Assembly (NCBI RefSeq): GCF_016802725.1
Contig: NC_052669.1
Span: forward strand, 6,997,501 to 7,061,500
DNA: 64,000 bases
Direction of reading: 5' to 3'
Origin: Solenopsis invicta
Taxonomy: Eukaryota; Arthropoda; Insecta; Hymenoptera; Formicidae
Shown: piece after piece, positions 12,470-24,400 of the stretch
Position numbering within the stretch: position 1 is the stretch's first letter
How the letters are laid out: the number at the start of each line of letters is the position of its first letter
The notes under the pieces: generated by a model
Databases searched by the model: none
What the model was told of the DNA's origin: nothing
Seen by the model: the letters and a program-made list of their open reading frames with translations, nothing else
Program-made: the position numbers and the translations under genes

Positions 12470-15400
12470 CTCTCCGCGGCTCTCTCGTTCTCGTTTTACT
12501 TTGCACTGCTCCGTTTCTTCCTCTCCATCTTTCTCTCGCAGTCATACTCTCTTCCCTCTTCAAAGTTCCTTTCTGTTCATCTCTCTGTGCGCCCTCCTCC
12601 TATCATCCTCATTTCCTCTCCGCAAATTTGCGATGCTCCACGGAGAAGAGCAAAAGTCCATTAGCCGCGACGAGAACTGGGTTACAGAAACGAGCTTGGT
12701 GCGATAAAAAAGATGCCGGATGATCCGCGTATACGATTCGCCGATGTGTATACGTCGATCGCTGCCGCAGTTTCGCAATCGATTAGTATGCATCTGACGT
12801 TTTAAAGACTTGTAAAAATCTCCTTCATCTCCCTCGAATGCACATTTTGACGGTGATTATACTTTACCGTTAACATTTGACGTCGCGGCTCGTGAGAGGG
12901 ATACAGTTATATTTCAGGATTGACGGTGGACAAAAATAAAAGTTCATCGTGTCTTCGAAAATCTTCTCATCGCGATGCGATCGAATGTCATCCTCCGCGA
13001 GGACAAATACCTATCGTCCTAGAGTGTCGTGTCTTTTACCAGCTTGACTGAAAGCACCACCCTACAAGGGGCACCATATCCTGGTATCCCCTTGCTCCAT
13101 TGGCGTAGCCTTAGCGGTTCTCAACCATGTTTCATCGTTACACCGCAGCGAAACGTAATCGTAACGTTTAATAATCATAATAGATTGATAGGATCGCTAA
13201 TTTTAATTACAACCGAAGTGGCTCAGCTTCAATTTTACTTTACAACGAATATTTATAAGGTGAACGTACTCGTGATACGTACACGGAGAAAAAGATTTTA
13301 TTGCATTTGTACTTATTCATTTGACTGAAAGTTGTTTTTCATTCAAACAACATAACGCTATTATTAGTCATATTTATTGATTCAATTAATTGGCTTGTTC
13401 CGATCATTCCAAATAAATTTGTTTGAATACGATAAAAATCATCAAGTCCAAAGAAATTGTTTTCTCCGTGTATATGATTGCACATATGACTAAATACTTA
13501 AAAGTATTAATCAGTTAGTATCGAATACGTGAATTAAAATTAATTTCATTAATCCGCAGTTCGATAGAAAAAAGATGATGATAAAATAAAAAAAAAATTA
13601 TCCGCACTCTTTATTCGCTCTATTGTATGTACATACATACGTCGACGTTTCGAGTTATCAGATTTATATCGACGACAAAAATGAGGAAGAAATGGTGCAA
13701 TGCCACCTGTGAAGCACCAACAGCAGGCACGTGCAATCCGATAGAGAGCGAATCTGGCCACAGGACCCTGTGTACGGGAATGCACGCATGCACGCACGCA
13801 TGCACGTACGCACGTACATATAATACGTGCGTAAGCGCGAAGCGCATATGCACTGGGTGGGTTTTCGACGACACGCGGCACCGACCTGCGTCACGTTCGA
13901 AATAGACATCTGGCCAGATTTCGTTAAGTTTGGCCCACATGCAGCCGAGGCGCGTAGTGCGTGCACGTTGTACCTACCACGCCGTGCGTGTATGCGTATG
14001 CGCGACGCGTTCGTCCACGCGACCGGGGTTCGGAACAACAAATGTGCACTCGGGGCTCTCTTCTGACGGCGCCGGCTACGAAAAAGGGGCTCCGATTTTT
14101 TGGCAGGTGCCACTGTCCTCGAGCGCGCGACGTCACCTTCTGACGTTCAATGGCCCGCACGAAGCTCGGAGGAATGTCACTTCTAATTGGATAAACGATC
14201 ACGAGATTCCGTTTTGAAAGAAACGCCAAACGCATTAAATCTTTCTGTTGCCAAAGATTGTTACTCGAACACTCGACAGAATCCTTCTTTCGGTCACTTT
14301 TCAGAAATAAATAAAATACGATTGAAATGAAATGAAATGAAATTACACCAAGAGCTTTTGTATCGTGGGATCTCTTTTTATACAATCAAATCCACCTCGC
14401 CATTCTCTGTGAAAAGAAAGAGATACGCGTCCTTCTCTCAATTGGTTTGAGCTTCTCAAGCTTTATCACGCTCGCTGCTGCATCGCAGAAGTAAAAATGG
14501 CGTCGGAGGTGCCGCGAGATCACCTGTTGAATGTATACCCCCGAGGGCAACCACCAAGATTCGCTCTCCTACCTTCGGATCTTCATCCTCGTTGCCCTGC
14601 CGCGCGTTTCGTCGTTCGTAAAGTCGTGTGAATGAACACGCGTGTCGAGAGCGTCGCGTATGAGGCGTCGCCGGTGAGTGCGAGCAAGATCAAGAGAAAC
14701 CAGAACACGTGCGTGCCACGTGCCGACGACGGCACGCGCGCGCACGCACTCTGGCCACTTTGGATTCTCTTTCTCTTTTCCTCTCCTTGTTTTCTCCCTC
14801 TCCCCTTCTCTCTCTCTCTCTCTCTCTATCTTGCCCTTCTTTTTTTTATACGTACAATTTTGCACACCCGCCTTCCCCGTTTTCACCGATCGACGGAATC
14901 GGCGACGGGTGTACTTTTACTCGCCGCGAATCGCCATGAGCGATCGATCCGATCTCTTCTCGTTTTCGATCTAATATTATGCGACGATCGAGAATGTAAG
15001 GAGCGTTTCTCGAGTACGTGGTAAACGTTGCCACGTGCAACGTTTACCAACAAGCATGATGCAACTTGCGTTTAACCCACATTCTCGAATACTTGAATTA
15101 AATTCAACTGTTCAACGCGAAACTGGATCTCATTGACGACATAATTGCACAAATTTGTTCGTTTTTGTAATATAAATTAATCTCGTATCTTACAATTTAT
15201 AGTCTTTAGTTTTCTAGAAGAATCGATGTCAGTTTAAAAAGTGTAACGTAAGTATTACATGTAATCTTGCATTTTTTTGGATTCCTGAATAGCACTTTTA
15301 GCCATCTAAATCCGTAGAAAGATATTCAAAGTTTGCGTTAAAGGAGTCATTTTTAATTCAGTTTAAGTAATATATTTTATGTCGAAGTCTCTTTGAATTC

Positions 15401-18400
15401 TGATGACAATGAATAAATTCATAAAACGCTATATCATATACAATATAATATAAAGAAATAGGGCTCTAGACGAAAGTCTACCTTAAAAATCCTTTTTCTT
15501 CAGTGATGTGGAGTCTATCATTTTAACATACTCAAAGCTGCACAATGCATGCAGATGTATGATACATGACGAGACTTGAGATTTTCTTTGAATAAGAAAT
15601 AGGCTATCTTTTTTAATTAGATTATATTGATTTTGCCATGTCAGATTTCGCATTTTTGAAGTATTTTTTTTTAGCGTTTTCTTAGCTTTCAGCGAAAAAA
15701 ATTATAAAAATATAATTAAATAACTAATTAAATAATTATAACAGATCAAAATCGTTACTAACCGAATTAAAATAATTCTCTTGACGCGAATTTTGATCAC
15801 TTTTCCACAGATTTAAATGGTAAAAAGTGCTACCATTCAGCGACTTAAAAAATACATGATTACATGTATAATTTACGTTACATTTTTTAAGCCAAAATCG
15901 GTCCATCCTTTATCTCTAAAATTAACAACCAGGAGACACAAGAATATATATTGCCAAAGAAATATTAAATTCTCTTTCCCTCCATTTTCACGTTTATCTA
16001 TAACCTCTTGTGATTCTTATTAACCATTCAGTATCTTATTATTGGAACGGCATGCATTCTACGGCAAAGATTCTATGCGAACGTGACACATTGTCCGGTT
16101 ATTTTAGTAGCGACAGGTTGAGATGCACTGGGGCCCCCGTGGTCTGCGCCAATGTCCTCCAGTGGGCCCCTTCTAGGGTAACACGAAGGGGGGCACTGGC
16201 AGCGACAGCTGCTGCTGCTGCTGCTGCTGCATTTCCCCCTTTGCCTCGCCACCTTCCTCCTTCCCCCTTGTCTCCCCGTATACACACGCCCGCCCTCTCC
16301 TCCCCCTCGGCGGCCCATGATCGCCTTGGTCCCGCGGGCCCCTTGGCACGCCGGCATCCCCACCATGGGGCCCCATGGTCGCGTGGCAGGCAGCCTTCTC
16401 CTCCACAAAATACACCTTCGCTGTTCCGTTTATTCCCGAACGGCGCAACGGACGATACCTCCTCTCGCCGCCCGCCCTCCGTTTATTCTCTTTCTCTCTT
16501 TTTCCCTCCGCTGCAAGTTCGCCGACTTTGTCACGCTACCACTTTCTTTTTGCTGTTTCGTTTGCTCGCTCGCGACCGTGACGCTCATGCGAGTATCGGT
16601 ATTCAATATCGAAGTTTTCGTAATCTCTAAACATGTTTTTATAACCCTTTGCGTTTGACACTAATTTCACTAATTTCTACGAAAATGCTTTCAAAATACG
16701 TTTTTACTATCGCCCATTATTTATCGCTTCTCTCACATTCTTACCTCTGCATATAATTGACGAGAAATTACGAGGGAAATCGATTGAAGGAACGGTGCGT
16801 TACATACGGAATCGTTGAATCGCTTCCTTATTGTGATCCGTGTAACATGATATAAATGACTTACTTTTAATACGTGAGATAATACGTAGGAGAAAGTTAT
16901 ATCAGATAGCGGATATTTTTTAAGAGCATGTACATTATTTTATATTACTTATTACTACTATTGAATACAGAATTCGCGTGAGAGAGAGGAGTAGCAGGTA
17001 ATCCTGTTATCCTCTTTATTCTAAATAAGAAAGGCGTGTGTCCTAAGTAAAAGAAGCTCAGCGACGACAATCTCACGAAACAAAATTCTCCGGTTCTTCC
17101 CCCTTCCCCTCCCCTTGTGCCAGTTGCGCTCTTTTGTACTCTCGCGGCCTCCTGACGGCACACGCGACGCGCTTCTTTCGATTTCGGCTGGTGGGGGAAA
17201 TTGGAGCGTGGCCAGAAGTTCGTCCTCTCACAAAATTTCTGCCTCCTGGAACACCGCTTCCTCCTCGCTTCCGCGTTGAGCCCCGTGGGACTCGGGGCCG
17301 CGCACTGCGGTTTTTCGGGACCTATACGGAGATCACTAGCGTAGGTACGCCGAGACGGCGAATACGACGAATGCCATGCCTGAAAGTGGAGCCGTGCACG
17401 CGTTCTTCTCGAATCTCGATTATTCTCGCTTCGACGGTCTCACTGTGCATCCGCGATTTGGACCTTTGTTGGTTCTTAGGGCCGTCGTCTAACGGACATT
17501 GCACTTTTTGCAGCTACAAAAATAGTCTTGCATCTTTAAAACATTTTAAATAGTGTTCTTGCTTTGCTTGAAAGTCCGCTGTTTTTTTTTTATGAGCATT
17601 TTGATAAATCAATTCTCAAAAATGAATTCGTGAAAAAATAATTTTTAGATATCTTTAGGTTGTTTTTATCATTTTTTTTTAAATTTTTTAGCGCTATCTT
17701 TGCAGCTAGTACGTACTGAATTCTTTGTAATAATTTAGGGTTAATTGACTTGTGGGATACGTAGTATAGACTTTTATTAGAACAACTCAGATAATAGAAA
17801 TCGTGAGGGTCCGGTTGAGCACCAATGGCTACCTGAGCCTTTTTCTACGTTTTTTTCGTCTTTCTCGTCTGATTCTATTCTTTACTCCCTCGGTAAAACC
17901 CTATACTCCACCTCTTTTCGGGGTCGTAGGCCCCGAGGGTGGTAGGGCCCCCGCTACCGCCGTTTCTGTATACCTCAATGATCGTGGCTCCTTTTCTCGT
18001 CGCTCCCCTTCTCGTTCTTACTTGTAGAAGCCTCGAACACCCTTTTGGGTCGCGTGGCACTATGCACTGTGCGATACACACGTGAATTCGAACGTAGGGT
18101 CGATCCAGTAATAAAGTTAGCGAGTGCGGATCCAAGTGCAAAAGATTAATAATGCAAAGAAGTCGCTTTAAATTTGGATTACGTGCATTAAATAATGTTT
18201 TATATAAATATATTACGCAAAACGTTTATAAAAAATAAATATTATTTAGATATTATACAATCATGACTATTAAAACAAAAAGAATCATTTTACGATTACA
18301 GAATCTCTTTTATTACTAGAAAAAAGATTTAAAAAATTTTTATGTTTAATTATTTCCATTTGGAATTAAAAAGATACACTCAGAGAAAAATTATGTTTCA

Positions 18401-21400
18401 ATTGACGAAATCGTTTTTTTAACTCGATTTTTAAGTTAAAGTGAAAATACTTTTGCGAAAAATAAAAATTCATTTGATTTCAAGAAATAATGTTATTAGC
18501 TTTTAGATGTAAATAAATTATTTGTTTAAATTATTTATTTAATTTAGACAAATAATTATTTAATTCAAAGAAAATACTGACAGTAGTGTAAGAAATAATT
18601 TAGTTGTTCTAATTTAAAAAATATATTTCTTTTATCAAAAAAAAAATTTGCGTTGCATTATTAAACTATTTTTTTCAATTCTAACAAAAGGAACAACCAA
18701 AAACTTTCTTGAAATTAAAAGAACTTTTCTTTAATCGTATAGCAACGCACAAATTTCTTTGAGTCAAACAAATATTCTTTTGTTCTCTTTGGGTGTAGGT
18801 TTTTAATGCGTGGGCTCCAAACAATTTCAGAGTTTTTTTTTTAGAAATTGTCATTGAATAATTGAAGAATTGCATGATTTTGCTTTAGCTTTTCGTACTT
18901 GATCTCAAAGTTGTTGCATTAAAACAACATTTTTATTCCGAAATATCAACGCGCGGAGACTGAAGTAGCTGGAGATATCTGCGACGTCGCCCGGTCGCGT
19001 ATCCATCCAGATTTACGTGAGAGGCCTCCGCAAAGCCGTTTGTAAAATTTACATCGAGTTCACAAAGAAAGTGTCGGGCATTTGTCGGGCGAGCTAATTG
19101 AATTAAGCCCGCCTTGGTGCGCAGGTGTTCAATTATTTCCTTTACCGCTTTACGAGCTCCGCCTTTGCCGTGATACGCCCCGCGAGATTTTTCTTGGCGC
19201 TAGAGCGGCGTGTAACCTGCGTGCGGCATGCTCGGCTCTCGGCAGGTGATCCGGCAGTGGATACCGCGAGAGACGATAGAACGGCGATTCTCGATCGACG
19301 CGCGAGATAACCGACTGAATTATTTTTTGGACAAACATGAAAACCGGCTGCCGCGATTCACCTGTGCGCCGTTCGTCTTAACATGAGCTGGTCTCCTTGA
19401 GTCTCATTACGTCTGAATTGATCCCTGCACTTCTCTTTCTCTTTCTCTCTTATCTGCTCATTATTCGTTCATTACTTCATGATTTAATAAATTTAACGTT
19501 CTTATGTAGGGTACTTTTTCTTCAAAATTATTTATCGCGATGTATTATTGCAATATTTTTATTAGGTTAAAAAACTTCTTAGAGAACGCGTAAGATATCT
19601 AATATTGAGAGACAATTTGCATCAAAAAATAATTTGCTGACTTATCACATGATATTAGAAAGTATTTCTAAATCTCCATTAGATTAGGCTGGTTGAATAG
19701 ATGATGGAATATTTTTTAATGGAAATTCTGCGACATAAAATGAAGAGTCCAGAATCTTTGTGCAACTGTCTCCATCTTATTTCTAAAAATTTAGTTATAT
19801 AATTGGTAGAATTTTGATTATTTTTCTCTTAGAATTTTAGAACTTTTAATATATACGTTTCAGAAAGTTTACAATGACAATTAAGTATCGAAAATGGGCT
19901 ACATTGTACAGAGTCCAGATGGTCATCTAAGCCAGGAATGCATTAAACACACTCGATCGAGCTTTCTCAATACGACCCTTACGTACTCCTTCGTGCACGC
20001 TCTGTATCCTCAAATTTTTGCCAAAGTCGTACACGGTTGGCTTCCCGTCGGTAACTCTTTCTGCGTGAACGATTCAACGTGTTTTTCCTGTAATTAGTCG
20101 TTAAGCCTAACGGTAAGGCCTAATGTGGCTGAAATCCTCCTCGAGTTTCCTCGTTCATTACGCTGCGACATCAAATCGCGAATTCTCTAGCAGGAAGCTA
20201 CATTTTTGCGGCCGCGGAGTGCAAATCTCTCTCGGTACTTCGATGCCGTGGCACGTTCACGCTCACGCGTGTCTATTTGTCGCACTCGCGTTTTCTGCTT
20301 TTTTTATGCGCGCACTTTTGTTACGGGATGCCGCGCACTCCACATGAACGAATATACCTCTTTTTTTACGAGATCGTCAACGTTGAAAGTGTCCGGCAGT
20401 TTTGGCCTCGTCGCGCAATAACGCGGCGTGATACTCGACTTTTCATGTTTCAGTTTTTATTCAAATGTAAATAACTCTGTTATGCTCGGTCGTTAAAAGC
20501 TGGGCTAAAAGCTTAATTTAGCTTAATCAAAAAATCGAGGGAGAAGAGAGCGAGGAAAGGAGAGAAATAGATTATGTGTTTAATTGTAAATTAATTCCGC
20601 ACTTTTTGATTTGATTAGCATTTTTTGTTTATTTTTTAGCTTATCCTGTAAGCTTTACAATATATTCCTAGAATATATGAATATTGTTAACAATTAAAAT
20701 AATATTAAAATAATATTCCAAGAATATAATATTTTTTAATATTGTAGGAATATTGTATTCACGTTATATGTTCGCCTTATATAATACTCGTGATATATTT
20801 TTTTTTAAATATTATGAAAATGTTCTTCGAATATTATTTTTGTTTAAAAATTAATGTGAATCATTATGCATAAAATATTCATAAACTTTATAAGTATTAC
20901 ATTTAAAAGTTACAATATTCCTGATTATTTAAAATATTGAAGTAAATAATATTATTTACTTGTCATATAATATTCATATAACATTATCAGTAATGGACAT
21001 ATAACCACTTTTTATTAATATTAAATAATATTTCACGAATATTGTTTTATTTTAAATAATATTGTAGCGCTTATAGGAGGTGAATCATGTAAGGATTTAA
21101 TTATTTTATTAGATATCTCATGAAACATAGGAATAAAAAGTTACACAAGTGTATCTGAGTAAATCTTGTTACGAGTGGTGTAATTTAATACAACTGATTA
21201 TAATAATTAGAATTTGAAATATCGACAGTTAATTTTCGCCTCTATATATCTTCTATAACGCGATCGGTACTTTGCGGATTTTCAGCGGAGCAAAACACGA
21301 CCGACACGCCGTGGTCGCGTGTCGTCCGTCGAAAATTGCTCTCTGTATAGCGGTTTTCGAGGTCGTGTCGTGCGAATCGTGAGGTGTAATATCGAATTAA

Positions 21401-24400
21401 TGTCGCCTGAAAACCATACTGATACTATCGCATCACCGGTGCGCATTGAGTAGCAAATTTCGCGGAAACGCTTGCCACTGCCCGTTCTCTTTCTTTTGCT
21501 CCTTATTATCAGACCTCCTCTTGTTCTTTCGTGTAAAAATCGCATTAATCTAACACCTCCGGCTATCCGTTCGGTCGAACGTGTGAGAAAATCCAAACGT
21601 GGAATAAAAAAAAAAAAGAGAAAAAGGATCACTTGATACAAATTTTGACCAAGAAATTTAAACGTTAATATTGTGTTGTTTAATTGTATATTACCTAACT
21701 ACATGCTCGATCGAATAAAATTTATCATCGTTGAAAATCAGTTACTTTAAATTTGCAAACCTGGCGTGATACGTATGTAAATGTATCCGACGTGTAGCCA
21801 CCGGCGGCGGATTGCACGCAATCTCGCGATCATTCCTCGACGTCTACGTACGTACGGTCCAGACCGAGGGCGACACCCGCAACCAGCATTCCCGACTAAT
21901 TCTTCATCGAACAATTACCGAACGGATGACGGCGGCAGAGGCAGCGCGGAAGACGAACTAGTCGTGACATGGAGGCCCGGCGCTCAGCACTACGTCATAA
22001 CGGTCGAGCAGGCTTGCGCCAGCTCTGAGGATGACACGATGGACCATGGTTTAGCTTGTCCTTTGATGCATGATATTGCGGAGTCGGTGCCGCACGCTTC
22101 GGCAAACATGTCACGAGCAAGCCGAAACTGTTAGGATTCATAGTTATCTCGGGCGATCGTGTGCCGTCCGAGGACACTCGCCCTATCGTCCACCCGCGAC
22201 TACGCCCCCGCCTCCCTCCTCCCTATAATGTAATACGTATACACCTGCGATGCGTGCGCGTTTTCGTACGAATCTCGCGGTACCGCTATCCTGCGAATTT
22301 CAGAACACGTTACGTCGTTACGGGATTTTCTAAGATAACCCCGGCTGTACGAGAATCTGGGGGATATCTTTGAGGAAAGGATTAATAACGTCTTTTGTTC
22401 TGAATATATCGTAATTTCTTTTTATATATTAAAATCAGGATGGTTGTGTTTGACAAAATTTTACATTTTTAAAAATAAGACCCATGCTTGTAAAAATCGG
22501 ACAAAAATATACAACAGAGCTTTTCTATTAAAAGCGATAAAATAATAAACAATGAGAGAGTGTTGTCAGTTGAAAGAGACTTTTCCAATTCAAGCTTTAT
22601 AAAGTAAAATAAATCCCGTAGCAGATTAGCAATCAACGTAGGAAATAAATTAGTTTTTCGTTACAAGATGTTGAACGGTGAATGCGAAGCAGATGCCTAT
22701 ACACAAAAAAATTAATATTAGATTAACAATTTATTGTTTTATAAACAAGCAAATGTTTAATTCTGTTACTATTGTTATTAAAATTAAAATGAAATTTTTA
22801 GTAACATTTATATCTCCGAAGTTTTTGTCAAAGAGAAAGTATTTCACAAATTAATTAGAATTAAAAAGACTTTATTATTACAAAGTTTCATTATCATTAG
22901 TTCGTCACTATTGATTTAATTTTTCATTAACGATGATCATATGACTTACTAATTAAAGTAAAAATATCTTTTTGCATAAAATTATATAAACATGTTTTAA
23001 TCATTTTATTTATCGTTACATATTGTTCATTTTTTAAATTTTTGCTAGTTTATTCTATTGGATTTCTAAACAGCAAAAATCAAAAATTTCCGTGTCTTTT
23101 TTCATTCATTGAACTTTCCGGCCAATCTCGATCTTAAAGGCACAAGAAGGGATACAAGATGTAAAAAGGCGTATAAAATGTTAAGTTTGGACTATGAATA
23201 GGTTTAATTTTAATATGACGATGGAGGAGAATACGGAGAAGCTACGAACAATACAGAAGAGTACTTGCCAGTGCGTATCTCTTGTCGAATAAAAATTAAT
23301 CTCGATGCGGCAACGCGTCGTCCTACAATTCTTTCCGGGCGGTTTTTCGAAACGTAAATCCAGCCGATCCTCATAAATTCTCCGCAAGACACGGTGCGCC
23401 TCGCGCATAGATTCGCGCTCCTACGGCGGTATACGTGTTACGGGATGGGCATTAATAACGGATGAAGCCCCGGACTGCGGCAACATCGTAATGTTTATCT
23501 CGTTGTTTATTCCGCGTGCGTATGAGCCGCAACGTGGAAAACGCGCGCGTATACATATCTCCCCCGCGTGCGGATTCTTAGCGCGATCGCGATTTTGATT
23601 TATAAAGACGCATCGCGAATTTATGCCCGGCATTAATTTTGCATCGACTCTCCTCCCGAGAGGGGAACTTTCTTTTCGCTCCCCCTTTCGCCCCGACGAC
23701 TCACGCGCCAAGAATATTGCGGGCTGCGTGGGGTTGCGGGATATTCTTTTTTTCTAATCCCCTACCCGATACTGCAGATATTTTGTCAGGTATCCTGTTC
23801 CTTTGTCTTCCTTTTAGTATAGCGCGGCGTCTGTTGTTTTATTTGCCGAAGGATTACGCGCGAGCAGGATGCGGAACGTTGAATTTATGCAAGAGCTTCG
23901 TATGTGTGCCATTATGATTCACACTTCCGTACAATATTTGATATAATTTACACCGTCGTAATATATACACAGAGACATAATTTGCTTACATTAAGAAACA
24001 AATTTCTTCATATACCTAAAGCAAGTTACGTCTGTTTAAGATTATCATCTTCTTTCAAGATTTTTTATTCTTGCATATATATGAGGAAATGGTTGTTGAT
24101 TTAATAATTCTTTTTCTGTATATGTGTATATAAATCTTTTGTGAACTAGATGGGGAGTGACATACACTCCAGTAAGATACTCCTATAACTTTTTATTTTT
24201 TTTATTTTCTTGTTTTAAGGCTCCTGACTCCTCAGCCGAGAACTCCGTGTTGACGGTAGCGACATTTCGTCGCGGACAAAATTAGAACTAATACACGTGA
24301 AACGTGACAGATTGACGATGAAATGTTATCGTGCATGTCATTTTGTTATTATGTGTTTCATTGTAAAAACATGACTTGTCTCGTATTTACCAAATTCGTA

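Noticed and set aside
21781..22134. 117-codon frame with less biased composition
   Set aside because: No recognisable motif and no splice sites linking it to da. Its position inside intron 1 makes a gene possible, but I see nothing to support one.
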